Shown here: in pieces, positions 25,331 to 32,896 of the stretch
Layout of the letters: every line of letters starts with the position of its first letter
How positions within the stretch are numbered: the first letter of the stretch is position 1
Assembly (NCBI RefSeq): GCF_021653995.1
Contig: NZ_JAJJOZ010000001.1
Location: 372,001 to 436,000 of the forward strand
Direction of reading: 5' to 3'
Source of the DNA: Allopusillimonas lactea
GTDB taxonomy: Bacteria > Pseudomonadota > Gammaproteobacteria > Burkholderiales > Burkholderiaceae_B
Length of the DNA: 64,000 nucleotides
Translations under genes and position numbers: made by a program
Notes under the pieces: model-generated
Told to the model about the DNA's origin: nothing
Database searches by the model: none
Seen by the model: only the letters and a program-made list of their open reading frames with translations

Positions 25331-26644
25331 ATGCAACCTGTCTTGCCCGCCCACCTGATCGCACGCTGGCTACTGGTGCTGGTCGTGCTGGTTGGGCTCT
25401 ATTTTCTTCGCGGCTTTCTGGTGCCTGTGCTTGCCGCGCTGATCATCGCCCTGGCCAGTTGGCCGCTCTATCGCCGCCTCATGCGGCGCTGCCACGGCTC
25501 GCGGCCGCTTGCCGCAACCATTGCGCTACTGGTGGTGATCACGGTTCTCGTGGTTCCGCTTTCGTTCGCATTAACGTATGCCATCCGTGAAGCCAGTGGC
25601 TTCATCGGCTGGATGCTGGCGGCTAACCGCGACGGCATGCCCACGCCCGCCTGGATTCCCGCCTTGCCGCTGGTGGGTGAGCATCTGGCCAAATATTGGC
25701 AAACATACCTCGGCGCGCCGCATGCGCTGGGTGAGTTGGTCGAAATGGTCAGCGGCGAGCATCTCGGCAATATCTACCGCATGCTGCTGTCAGCCACGGG
25801 CGATATCTTCCGCTTGCTGCTTACTGTGATTTTCATGCTGATCACGCTGTTCTTTGTCTACAAAGACGGCAGTCGCATATTGCATCAGCTCGACATCGTC
25901 GGCGAACGTATTTTGCCTGGGCGCTGGCAGCGCTTTTCCCGCATGGTGCCAGCCACCATCAACTCTACCGTCACCGGTATGGGGTTGATCGCGTTGGGCG
26001 AAGGCGTAGTGCTGGGCATTGCCTATTGGGTCGCTGGTGTGCCCTCTCCGGTGCTGCTCGGTGTGATCACAGGCTTCATGGCGTTGGTGCCCGGCGGCGC
26101 GCCGTTGTCATTTTCACTGGTCTCACTGTACCTGGTGGGCTCGGGCCATGCCATGGCCGGTCTGGGGCTGTTCCTGTGGGGCACGGTCGAGCTGTTCATT
26201 GTCGATAAAACCTTGCGCCCCAGGCTGGTGGGCGGGCCCGTCAAGCTGCCTTTCCTGCCCACGTTTTTTGGCTTGGTCGGCGGCGTTCAAACCATGGGGC
26301 TGGTCGGGCTTTTTGTTGGTCCGGTGCTGATGGCGCTGCTGGTCGCGATCTGGCGTGAATGGATACACGAAAAGGCCGAGGAGGCGCTACCGGTCAATGT
26401 GGTCATGCCGGCCGGTGATGACGCAGCGGCGGCCGGCAATACGGCTGTTGTCGCGGGTGGCGCGCACGTCCCAGCCGAGGCAGCCGGCGTCGCGCAAGCG
26501 GCCCTCGTTGCCGAACCCGCCGTCGATGCGGTTGCCTTGGCGGATAAGCACGCCCTTGCGCCGGCGCCTGCCTCGAGTGCGGGCGGCCGTTTCGAGTCGC
26601 CGACCCGGCCCGCCAAGCAGACGCCTAAAGGGCAGCCGGCCTGA
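25331..26644 (+). CDS. AI-2E family transporter (PerM/YdiK-like) with Ala-rich tail
   Basis: Membrane protein of the AI-2E exporter family. It has seven or eight hydrophobic segments (starting WLLVLVVLVGLYFLRGFLVP, then IALLVVITVLVVPLSFALT and others), with family sequence such as VYKDGSRIL, VPGGAPLSF and VGGPVKLPFLPTFFGLVGGV. The membrane part ends near residue 345. The last 85 residues are Ala/Pro-rich, of low complexity and without homology. The stop codon (26642-26644) lies within sequence derived from the tnpB remnant that follows directly, so the present C-terminus may be altered. The transported substrate cannot be deduced; not all members export AI-2. Confidence 0.88.
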   Translation: MQPVLPAHLIARWLLVLVVLVGLYFLRGFLVPVLAALIIALASWPLYRRLMRRCHGSRPLAATIALLVVITVLVVPLSFALTYAIREASGFIGWMLAANRDGMPTPAWIPALPLVGEHLAKYWQTYLGAPHALGELVEMVSGEHLGNIYRMLLSATGDIFRLLLTVIFMLITLFFVYKDGSRILHQLDIVGERILPGRWQRFSRMVPATINSTVTGMGLIALGEGVVLGIAYWVAGVPSPVLLGVITGFMALVPGGAPLSFSLVSLYLVGSGHAMAGLGLFLWGTVELFIVDKTLRPRLVGGPVKLPFLPTFFGLVGGVQTMGLVGLFVGPVLMALLVAIWREWIHEKAEEALPVNVVMPAGDDAAAAGNTAVVAGGAHVPAEAAGVAQAALVAEPAVDAVALADKHALAPAPASSAGGRFESPTRPAKQTPKGQPA

Positions 26645-26961
26645 TCTACAAGCTGGCGTGGGCGGGCGGTTGGCTCATTGCCGTGCCGCCGCACAACACC
26701 AGCCGGGCATGCCCAGCCTGCGGCCATGTCCACGCGGACAACCGCAAGACGCAGGCGCGGTTTGCGTGCGTGCAATGCGGCTACGAGGAAAACGCCGATG
26801 TGGTCGGCGCGATGAATATTTTGGCGCGGGGACACCGCGTTGCAGCCTGTGGAGAGGACGTCAGCCGTGCAAGGCCCGCAAGGGCCAAGCGTGCAGCCTC
26901 TGCGAAGCAGGAACCCACCGAAGCGACGCACAGCAGCCTTGCGCCGCTGCGAGCGCCGTAG
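26641..26961 (+). pseudogene. tnpB: Decayed TnpB (IS200/IS605-type) C-terminal fragment
   Basis: The frame from 26641 reads LIYKLAWAGGWLIAVPPHNT, then SRACPACGHVHADNRKTQ, CVQCGYEENADVVGAMNILARGH. This is the C-terminal part of TnpB with its four-cysteine zinc ribbon (CPAC...CVQC) and the last RuvC aspartate region (NADVVGAMN). The first roughly 300 residues are absent: upstream the frame enters the transporter gene and meets a stop at 26626. A GTG at 26683 makes an apparent 92-codon frame, but it cannot encode a nuclease. The piece is a relic of an IS200/IS605-family element. Its right end appears to survive just downstream. Confidence 0.88.
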
Positions 26962-26996
26962 GAATCCCCTTTCTTTAGGGAGGGGAGGATGTCAAC
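26961..26996 (+). mobile_element. Right end (RE) of the IS200/IS605-type element, with 3' part of omega-RNA scaffold
   Basis: Directly after the TnpB stop the sequence forms a hairpin (TCCCC at 26965-26969 with GGGGA at 26982-26986, and inner bases) and then GGATGTCAAC. Such an end-proximal hairpin followed by a short conserved tail is typical of IS605-type right ends, where TnpB-associated omega-RNA also terminates and the flanking host DNA acts as guide. The left end and TnpA are not present. The guide-equivalent would be 26997 onward. Confidence 0.65.
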
Positions 26997-27079
26997 GTGC
27001 TCCCATGCCCAACGCTGCCAGTAAAGGGGCGTTGTTTCCACTGGGCCCGCACTGTCCGTGCATGGGTCGCTCAGCCTTA

Positions 27080-27652
27080 TCAGGCAGTCAGCGATCGCAG
27101 TATCTCAAGCTGCGTCTCCAGCGGCAGGCTGGCGTCCACAATATGCACCTTGCCCGCCAATACAGCGTCTGGCTGCCTGAGCGGGGCCAGGTAGGCGTCC
27201 CAGTGATCGAGCTTCCATTGGTCGCGCGGGTCGCCCCGGCGGATGATGCGCTCGCGGCGTATCTCTGGTGACAAGTCGAGCCACACATGGCGCAAGCGCG
27301 TTTCGCCCGGCAGCCCGAGCGCCTGCGGCGAAAACAGCGCGCCCGAAGAGAGTTCGCGGTTCCAGGGGCCGGGCAGGACTACGTCCAGGTCGAATTCGAG
27401 CTGGTCGCGCGCGATGCGCAGCGTGCTTTGGTAGCCCAGGTCGCGCACATGTGTCTTGAAGGCGGGGCTGTCGCGGTCGTTCGGGTCGAAGCCTAAGGCC
27501 TGCAGCAGCGGGCCTGACCAGCATTCGCTCACAACGTCCTTGTCCAGTACACACCAGGCATGGCGCGCCTTGCGTTGCTGGAGCACAAATTGTGTAGTCA
27601 GGAAGGACTTGCCGACGCCGGCATGTCCAAGGATGAAGAGAGCGGTCGGCAT
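27080..27652 (-). CDS. P-loop ATPase/kinase-like protein (AAA_33 type), unknown substrate
   Basis: A 190-residue cytosolic protein with Walker A motif FILGHAGVGKSFLT at residues 7-20. An acidic stretch CVLDKDVVSE, a lid-like region with RRERIIRRGDPRDQWK, and the short length suggest a small-molecule or nucleotide kinase-like fold. HVWLDLSPEIRRERI is reminiscent of the AAA_33/gluconate-kinase group. No specific substrate can be named. It starts 19 bases after the stop of the SBF-like transporter, so the two are probably one transcript. Confidence 0.78.
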   Translation of the reverse strand: MPTALFILGHAGVGKSFLTTQFVLQQRKARHAWCVLDKDVVSECWSGPLLQALGFDPNDRDSPAFKTHVRDLGYQSTLRIARDQLEFDLDVVLPGPWNRELSSGALFSPQALGLPGETRLRHVWLDLSPEIRRERIIRRGDPRDQWKLDHWDAYLAPLRQPDAVLAGKVHIVDASLPLETQLEILRSLTA

Positions 27653-27671
27653 GACGGTATCGGAAGAGGGA

Positions 27672-28658
27672 TCAAGCAGTGGCCAGGTCGTGTTTGCCGC
27701 GCGCGTAATGCTGGGCCATCACGGCGCACACCATCAACTGGATCTGGTGAAAAATCAGGACAGGCAGCAGGGCGGGGCCGACGGCCGCGCCCGTGAACAG
27801 CACCTGCGCCATCGGCACGCCGGTCGCCAGGCTTTTCTTGGAGCCGCAGAATACGATGGTGATTTCGTCCTGGGTATTGAAACCCAGCCTACGCGCCATT
27901 TTTGCCGTGCCGTAGAGGGCGATTGCGAGCAAGGCGCAACAGAAGAGGGTTAGTTCCAGGAGTGCCAGCGGCGGTACTTCGTTCCAGAGGCCGCCTATCA
28001 CAGAGGCGCTGAAGGCGGTGTAGACCACCAGCAAAATGGAGCCCTGGTCCACATTCTTGAGCCAGCTGCGGTTGCGGTCGACCCAGTTGCCTATCCAGGG
28101 CCGCATCAGATGGCCGGCGACAAAGGGCAGCAGCAACTGGACGCTGATGTGCCAGATTGCGTCGAGCAGTGATGTGGCACCGCTTGCATCGATGTTTATC
28201 ATCAGGTTCACGAGCAGCGGTGTCACGATGATGCCAATCAGGCTCGAGGCGGAAGCGCTGCAGACGGCCGCTGCAATGTTGCCCCGTGCGATGGACGTGA
28301 ACGCAATCGCGGATTGCACCGTGCCGGGCAAGGCGCACAGATACAGCACGCCAATGTACAGCGGCTCGCCCAACACCGGCTGCAGCAGCGGACGCAACGC
28401 CAGACCGAGCAGCGGGAAGAAGATGAAGGTGCAGGCAAATACCAGCAGATGCAGCCGCCAGTGTGTCGCCCCGGCGATGATTGCCTGGCGCGACAGCTTG
28501 GCGCCGTGCATGAAGAAAAGCAAGCCGATGGCAAGGCTGGTGAGCAGCTCGAAAAACGCTGCGCCACGGCCATGGGCTGGCAGGAAAGTGGCGGCCGCGA
28601 CTACTGCGATCAGTATCAGTGTGAAATTGTCGAAAACGAGGCGAAGACGAGCAAGCAT
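27672..28658 (-). CDS. SBF-like bile acid:Na+ symporter family protein (YfeH-like)
   Basis: An inner-membrane transporter of the bile acid/sodium symporter superfamily (SBF-like group, as in E. coli YfeH). About ten hydrophobic segments are visible. Family motifs are LFFMHGAKLSRQAI, LCALPGTVQSAIAFTSIARGNIAAA and IVFCGSKKSLATGVPMAQVLF, the last two being the discontinuous-helix crossover regions. Length 328 is usual. The substrate is unknown. It leads a two-gene unit with the P-loop protein. A 10-bp hairpin lies about 45 bases upstream of the start. Confidence 0.9.
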   Translation of the reverse strand: MLARLRLVFDNFTLILIAVVAAATFLPAHGRGAAFFELLTSLAIGLLFFMHGAKLSRQAIIAGATHWRLHLLVFACTFIFFPLLGLALRPLLQPVLGEPLYIGVLYLCALPGTVQSAIAFTSIARGNIAAAVCSASASSLIGIIVTPLLVNLMINIDASGATSLLDAIWHISVQLLLPFVAGHLMRPWIGNWVDRNRSWLKNVDQGSILLVVYTAFSASVIGGLWNEVPPLALLELTLFCCALLAIALYGTAKMARRLGFNTQDEITIVFCGSKKSLATGVPMAQVLFTGAAVGPALLPVLIFHQIQLMVCAVMAQHYARGKHDLATA

Positions 28659-28701
28659 GAGCCGGGCGGAAGGATGGGCGATGGAGCGAGAGAATGAACA
28701 T

Positions 28702-28724
28702 GGGCATCGTCATGGACGATGCCC
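28702..28724. repeat. Perfect 10-bp stem-loop upstream of the SBF-like gene
   Basis: GGGCATCGTC (28702-28711), three-base loop, GACGATGCCC (28715-28724). It would lie in the 5' region of the transporter transcript. There is no U-tract, so a terminator is unlikely. Its role is unknown. Confidence 0.5.
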
Positions 28725-28813
28725 GTTGCTCGATTGTAGCCCCTTCGCCGTGCTGCTGTGCCGGCTTGCACGGAAAGCGCGCCGTGTCAGGGGTGAAGCC
28801 TGATGGGAGGAGG

Positions 28814-28843
28814 CACCCGTCGGGAGGAGACACCTGACGGGTG
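28814..28843. repeat. Stem-loop downstream of the CoA-transferase genes
   Basis: CACCCGTC (28814-28821) pairs with GACGGGTG (28836-28843) around a 14-base loop. It lies about 80 bases beyond the stop of the CoA-transferase B gene on the minus strand. It has no U-tract, so it may be a weak terminator or a 3'-end protecting structure. Confidence 0.45.
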
Positions 28844-28925
28844 GGCGCACCACGATGCAGTGTTTCGCTGCGCGCACCATTGCGCAGGCTGGAGCTGCGT
28901 GCGGGTGTCACCACCCGTGTGCGGA

Positions 28926-29567
28926 TCAGGCGTGTTTGAGTGACAGGCCGGTGAGGCGCTGCAGATCTTCGAACGTGGTGTCGCCGAAGAGATCGCCGAC
29001 GGTGATCTCACCATTTTTGATGTTGAACACAGCCATGTCGGTGTACACACGCGACACGCAGCCCACGCCCGTAAGTGGATAAGTGCAGCGTTCGACGAGT
29101 TTGCTGGTGCCATCGCGGGTGAGCAGTTCCATCATGACAAACACGTCTTTTGCGCCGATGGCCAGGTCCATGGCGCCGCCCACGGCGGGTATCGCGTCGG
29201 GTGCGCCCGTGTGCCAGTTGGCCAGATCGCCCGTGCGTGAAACCTGGAATGCTCCCAGGACGCAGATGTCGAGATGGCCGCCGCGCATCATGGCGAAGGA
29301 ATCGGCGTGGTGGAAGTAGGCACAGCCGGGCTGCTCGGTGACGGGCTGCTTGCCCGCGTTGATCAGGTCGTAGTCTTCCTGCCCGGGTGCGGGCGCCGGC
29401 CCCATGCCGAGCATGCCGTTTTCGGTGTGCAGGATCACTTCGCGATCAGCCGGCAGATGATTGGCTACCAGGGTGGGCAGGCCGATACCAAGGTTTACGT
29501 ATGCACCCTCGGGAATGTCGCGCGCCACGCGGGCGGCCATTTGGTCGCGCGTAAGTTTGGCGGTCAT
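28926..29567 (-). CDS. pcaJ: 3-oxoacid (probably 3-oxoadipate) CoA-transferase subunit B
   Basis: Beta subunit of a family I CoA-transferase that moves CoA from succinyl-CoA to a 3-oxoacid. The catalytic glutamate is in LHTENGMLGMGP (the ExGxxG motif). NLGIGLPTLVANHLP and FQVSRTGDLANWHTG are also family sequence, and the run IPAVGGAMDLAIGAKDVFV fits PcaJ-type 3-oxoadipate CoA-transferase, although a ScoB-like acetoacetate enzyme cannot be excluded. Length 213 is normal. The start overlaps the A subunit stop by 4 bases (ATGA), fitting equal synthesis of the two chains. No other beta-ketoadipate gene is in the window. Confidence 0.87.
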   Translation of the reverse strand: MTAKLTRDQMAARVARDIPEGAYVNLGIGLPTLVANHLPADREVILHTENGMLGMGPAPAPGQEDYDLINAGKQPVTEQPGCAYFHHADSFAMMRGGHLDICVLGAFQVSRTGDLANWHTGAPDAIPAVGGAMDLAIGAKDVFVMMELLTRDGTSKLVERCTYPLTGVGCVSRVYTDMAVFNIKNGEITVGDLFGDTTFEDLQRLTGLSLKHA

Positions 29568-30247
29568 GCTTGCTCCTTGTCTGCGGCGTCCAGCGCCACG
29601 ACGCGCTTGACGAAGATACCGGGGGTGACGATGTTTTCGGGATTGAGTTCACCCAACTCGACGACTTCGCGCACCTGGGCTACGGCGATTTTGGCTGCGC
29701 TGGCCATGATGGGCCCAAAGTTGCGCGCGGTCTTGCGGAAGGTGAGGTTGCCCCAACGATCGCCTTGGTCCGCCTTGATCAGGGCGTAGTCCGCATACAA
29801 GGGGTACTCGAGCACGTATTGTCGGCCATTAATCTCGCGGATTTCTTTGCCCTCGGCCAGCGGTGTGCCGTAGCCGGTGGGCGTGAAGAACGCCCCGATA
29901 CCGGCGCCAGCGGCGCGGATACGCTCGGCGAGGTTGCCCTGGGGCACCAGTTCGAGCTCGATCTTGCCGCTGCGGTATAGACCGTCGAAAATCTGCGAAT
30001 CCGACTGTCGCGGAAAGGAGCAGATAATCTTGCGCACACGGCCCGCACCCAGCAGTGCGGCGAGGCCCGTGGTGCCATTTCCGGCGTTGTTGTTGATGAT
30101 GGTAAGGTCTTTGGCACCCTGTTCGAGCAAGGCGTCGATCAATTGGATGGGCTGGCCCGCAGTGCCGAAGCCCCCGATCAAGACGGTGGCACCGTCAGGT
30201 ACGTCGGCCAGCGCGTCGGCGGCCGAAGCGACGATTTTTGAGATCAT
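29564..30247 (-). CDS. pcaI: 3-oxoacid (probably 3-oxoadipate) CoA-transferase subunit A
   Basis: Alpha subunit of the heterodimeric CoA-transferase. The glycine-rich CoA-binding motif GGFGTAGQPIQLIDALLEQG is followed by IINNNAGNGTTGLAALLGAG, PQGNLAERIRAAGAGIGAFFTPTG and YVLEYPLYADYALIKADQGD, read in sections. The ATG at 30247 (MISKIVASAADALADVPDGA) gives 227 residues, the family length; an upstream in-frame start at 30316 adds unrelated sequence. It is the promoter-proximal gene of the pair and has a 418-base gene-free region upstream, but no regulator gene adjacent to it. Confidence 0.88.
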   Translation of the reverse strand: MISKIVASAADALADVPDGATVLIGGFGTAGQPIQLIDALLEQGAKDLTIINNNAGNGTTGLAALLGAGRVRKIICSFPRQSDSQIFDGLYRSGKIELELVPQGNLAERIRAAGAGIGAFFTPTGYGTPLAEGKEIREINGRQYVLEYPLYADYALIKADQGDRWGNLTFRKTARNFGPIMASAAKIAVAQVREVVELGELNPENIVTPGIFVKRVVALDAADKEQA

Positions 30248-30665
30248 GGTTGCGCGCGTGTAGTTGCGAGGAAAGGAATGGCAGCCATGGTTCCATTTGC
30301 ACGGGCGGGATGTCAACGACCCATAACTATAGTGTTCATTGTGCGGACATTTTTTACTGCATGATTCTGTATAGTGAGTGAAGCTCTCGTGGGTGGGACG
30401 AGAGGGTTGAATAAAAATAGTTCACTAGTCGGACGTTTTGTTGGGCAGCGATATCATGCATATGCTCGGTCGATGGCTGGGGTTGTTATGGCGGCGCTTG
30501 CGTGTGCACGGCGTGCCGCCAGCAGGCACGCATGATGAGGCATGCATGCCTGCGGTGAATGGCAGAGTTGGCAGCGGGTCTACGGCTTGTCCAAGTACAA
30601 TTCTGCGATTGAAACATCGCGTCGTACATACGCGGCGCCGCACGTCACCTCAGGAACCCAAGCCC
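30248..30665. other. Divergent intergenic region between CoA-transferase genes and yicC
   Basis: These 418 bases must hold both promoters. An AT-rich core lies at about 30320-30430. A 7-bp stem-loop CTCTCGT/ACGAGAG occurs at 30384-30404. GTTCATTGTGCGGAC at 30334-30348 is a weak dyad that could be an IclR-type operator, but the symmetry is poor. No gene is seen. Confidence 0.45.
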
Positions 30666-31604
30666 ATGATACGCAGCATGACCGCCTTCGGCAGCGCCCG
30701 CGCAGAATCTACGCACGGCAGCGTCAATATTGAATTCCGCAGCGTGAACAGCCGGTTTCTCGATATCAATTTCCGCATCCCCGAAGAGCTGCGCATGGCG
30801 GAAGGGATGGTGCGGGAGCAGCTTGGCCAGCAGGTGAAACGCGGCAAAGTGGATATCCGCGTCTCCTTTGCCCGCGCGGCGAGCGCCATTGAGGTCCAGC
30901 TCGACGAAGCACGCCTGGCCGATCAGGCCCGCAAGCTCGAGCTTGCCCGTCGCTACATCGCTGATGTTCCCGCTCCCACACTCTCCGAACTGGCTGCCGC
31001 TTCGCGCGGAACTGAGGTGGACAGCATGGATGGCGAAGCCTGGATGGCGATGTGCCAGCAAGCCACGGCGCAGGCATTGGCGGATCTGCAGGCAACCCGC
31101 GAACGCGAGGGCGCACGCCTTGCGCAGATGATGCTCGAGTGCGCGGCTACAGCGGGCGTTATCGTCGACGAGGTTGAACGCGACCTGCCGACGCTGTTGG
31201 CAGAGCATCAAGAGAAGATCGCCACACGGCTGCGCGATGCCTTGCTGGCGGCCAGCCCCGAAGGCTTCGCCCAGATCAGCGGCAATGAGCTTTCAGCCCG
31301 CATTGCCCAAGAGGCATCCTTGTTCGCCCTGCGCATCGACGTGGCCGAAGAGCTGTCGCGTCTGCGTTCCCATATTGCCGAACTGCGCCACCTGCTGGCC
31401 GCAGATGTGGCTGACGGTGAATCTGGGCGCGGCCGTAGAGGCGGCGGCAGTGCCGGCAAGCGGCTCGACTTTTTGTTCCAGGAAATGAATCGCGAGGCCA
31501 ATACCCTGGGCTCCAAGGCCGGCGCCCTCAGCGTCACCCGCGCCGCTATTGACCTGAAGCTGCAGATCGAGCAGATGCGCGAGCAGGCGCAAAATATCGA
31601 ATAG
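30666..31604 (+). CDS. yicC: YicC/YloC family endoribonuclease
   Basis: YicC-family proteins are RNases implicated in small-RNA and mRNA turnover. The start MIRSMTAFGSAR is the family signature, followed by FRSVNSRFLDINFRIPEELR. The C-terminal half has ELRHLLAAD, then GKRLDFLFQEMNREANTLGS and a terminal KLQIEQMREQAQNIE, all typical. The ATG at 30666 gives 312 residues, slightly longer than E. coli YicC (287), with a Gly/Arg-rich insert GESGRGRRGGGSAG. In-frame upstream starts add sequence without homology. In related betaproteobacteria yicC lies close to rph, as it does here. Confidence 0.92.
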   Translation: MIRSMTAFGSARAESTHGSVNIEFRSVNSRFLDINFRIPEELRMAEGMVREQLGQQVKRGKVDIRVSFARAASAIEVQLDEARLADQARKLELARRYIADVPAPTLSELAAASRGTEVDSMDGEAWMAMCQQATAQALADLQATREREGARLAQMMLECAATAGVIVDEVERDLPTLLAEHQEKIATRLRDALLAASPEGFAQISGNELSARIAQEASLFALRIDVAEELSRLRSHIAELRHLLAADVADGESGRGRRGGGSAGKRLDFLFQEMNREANTLGSKAGALSVTRAAIDLKLQIEQMREQAQNIE

Positions 31605-31606
31605 GG

Positions 31607-31634
31607 CCGCTACCCGCTACCCGCTACCCGCTAC
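31607..31634. repeat. Four tandem copies of the 7-mer CCGCTAC
   Basis: Perfect 4 x 7 bp tandem repeat beginning 3 bases after the yicC stop. Such a run can change copy number by slippage. It lies in a non-coding stretch, so frameshift consequences are not expected. Confidence 0.85.
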
Positions 31635-31935
31635 GCGCCGGAGTGCGACGCCACGTCTTATGCCTGTACTGGCGTGGTGCGTTTTTCGCCGCTAGCCTGC
31701 CTGATCGACGCCGAACCACTAAGCGGCACCATGGCTCGGCGCGAGTGCGCAGCTTTCGCGGCGTTGCCGGTGCAGGCCTTCCGCCGCGATGGCGGGGCGA
31801 TGCAATTCGCATCACTGGTCAAGGCCAGGAGCATCCGGATGGAAGGAGCAGCGGCTGTTCCGTGCGAAAATGCCTTTCTGTCCGGGGTGGCCGGCGTCAG
31901 CCAGGCCGCCCTTATTGTTTTCCAGAGAGGTTGCA
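31635..31935. other. Gene-free spacer between yicC and rph
   Basis: Open frames extend through this 301-base spacer into rph, but none has homology or a good start. From memory, related genomes carry a Ser/Thr kinase and PP2C phosphatase gene here; neither is seen. The rph promoter is presumably inside but was not recognised. Confidence 0.45.
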
Positions 31936-32679
31936 GTGTCCGATTTCATCACATCTTCGCGCCGGCCTTCGGGCCGCTCCGCCGCCGAGCTGCGGCCCAT
32001 CACGCTTGAAACGGGCTACACCCGCTACGCCGAAGGCTCGGTGCTGATCCGTGCCGGCAATACGCATGTGTTGTGCAATGCCAGTGTGCTGGATAAGGTG
32101 CCGCCCTTTCTGAAGGGTAAGGGCCAGGGTTGGGTCACGGCCGAGTACGGCATGCTGCCGCGCTCTACGCACACGCGGTCTGATCGCGAGGCGGCACGCG
32201 GCAAGCAGAGCGGGCGCACGCAGGAAATCCAGCGCCTAATCGGGCGCAGCCTGCGCGCAGTGTTCAATCTGGGCGCGCTCGGCGAGCGCACACTGCATTT
32301 GGATTGCGATGTCATCCAGGCCGACGGCGGCACACGCTGCGCCAGCATTACCGGCGCCTGGGTGGCGGCCGCGCTGGCCATGCGGCGGCTGGTGGCCGAT
32401 GGGCAGTTGGCCGCCTCGCCGGTCCTCGATCACGTGGCGGCGGTGTCCGTCGGCCTGTACGAGGGGCAGCCAGTGCTGGATCTTGACTATATCGAAGACT
32501 CGGGCTGCGGCGCTGACATGAATATCGTCATGACGGGCGCAGGCCATTTCGTGGAGGTGCAGGGTACCGCCGAGGGGCAGACCTTCGGCCGCGAGCAGTT
32601 GGACAGCCTTCTGGACCTGGCCCAGAACGGCATCGCCGACTTGATTGGCATACAGAAAAAGGCGCTCGAAAGCGCCTGA
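31936..32679 (+). CDS. rph: Ribonuclease PH
   Basis: Phosphorolytic 3'-5' exoribonuclease that trims tRNA 3' ends. Family sequence starts SRRPSGRSAAELRPITLETGYTRYAEGSVLI (in two overlapping motifs), then CNASVLDKVPPF, GWVTAEYGMLPRSTHTR, EIQRLIGRSLRAVF, LDCDVIQADGGTRCASITG and DLDYIEDSGCGADMNIVMTG. The GTG at 31936 with GAGAGG 6 bases upstream gives 247 residues, close to the normal 238-245. The longer in-frame extension to 31789 has no homology. rdgB and hemW, its usual neighbours, are 4 kb further on, beyond a metabolic gene insertion. Confidence 0.94.
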   Translation: MSDFITSSRRPSGRSAAELRPITLETGYTRYAEGSVLIRAGNTHVLCNASVLDKVPPFLKGKGQGWVTAEYGMLPRSTHTRSDREAARGKQSGRTQEIQRLIGRSLRAVFNLGALGERTLHLDCDVIQADGGTRCASITGAWVAAALAMRRLVADGQLAASPVLDHVAAVSVGLYEGQPVLDLDYIEDSGCGADMNIVMTGAGHFVEVQGTAEGQTFGREQLDSLLDLAQNGIADLIGIQKKALESA

Positions 32680-32757
32680 TCGCGTGGCGCGGTATGCATT
32701 CCCGCGCCTATACAACCGCGAAGTTTACGCAGCCAGCCCAGGCGTCAGGCAAAGCCG

Positions 32758-32874
32758 GGCAAGCGCCGGGCAATCATGCATGGCACGCACACATGCCAAA
32801 CGGCAACGCATACGTTGCCGTTTGGCGTTTGCACAAAGCGCTGTCTGCGCAGGCAGCGAGGCCCGGCGCTTGCC
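32758..32874. repeat. Nested inverted repeats downstream of rph
   Basis: An outer perfect 14-bp pair GGCAAGCGCCGGGC (32758-32771) / GCCCGGCGCTTGCC (32861-32874) encloses an inner perfect 14-bp hairpin GCCAAACGGCAACG (32795-32808), loop CATA, CGTTGCCGTTTGGC (32813-32826), followed by GTTT. A further 9-bp near-palindrome GCTGTCTGC-GCAGGCAGC lies at about 32840-32857. The inner hairpin probably ends transcription from both rph and the convergent PrpD gene. The role of the outer pair is unknown. Confidence 0.8.
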
Positions 32875-32896
32875 ATCGCCAAGCCCGTACACGGGT

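Noticed and set aside
28702..28843. The two hairpins near 28.7-28.8 kb as intrinsic terminators.
   Set aside because: Neither is followed by a U-tract on the relevant strand, so they are listed only as repeats.
30334..30348. GTTCATTGTGCGGAC as an IclR-family operator for the CoA-transferase genes.
   Set aside because: Only the outer bases are symmetrical and no IclR gene is nearby.
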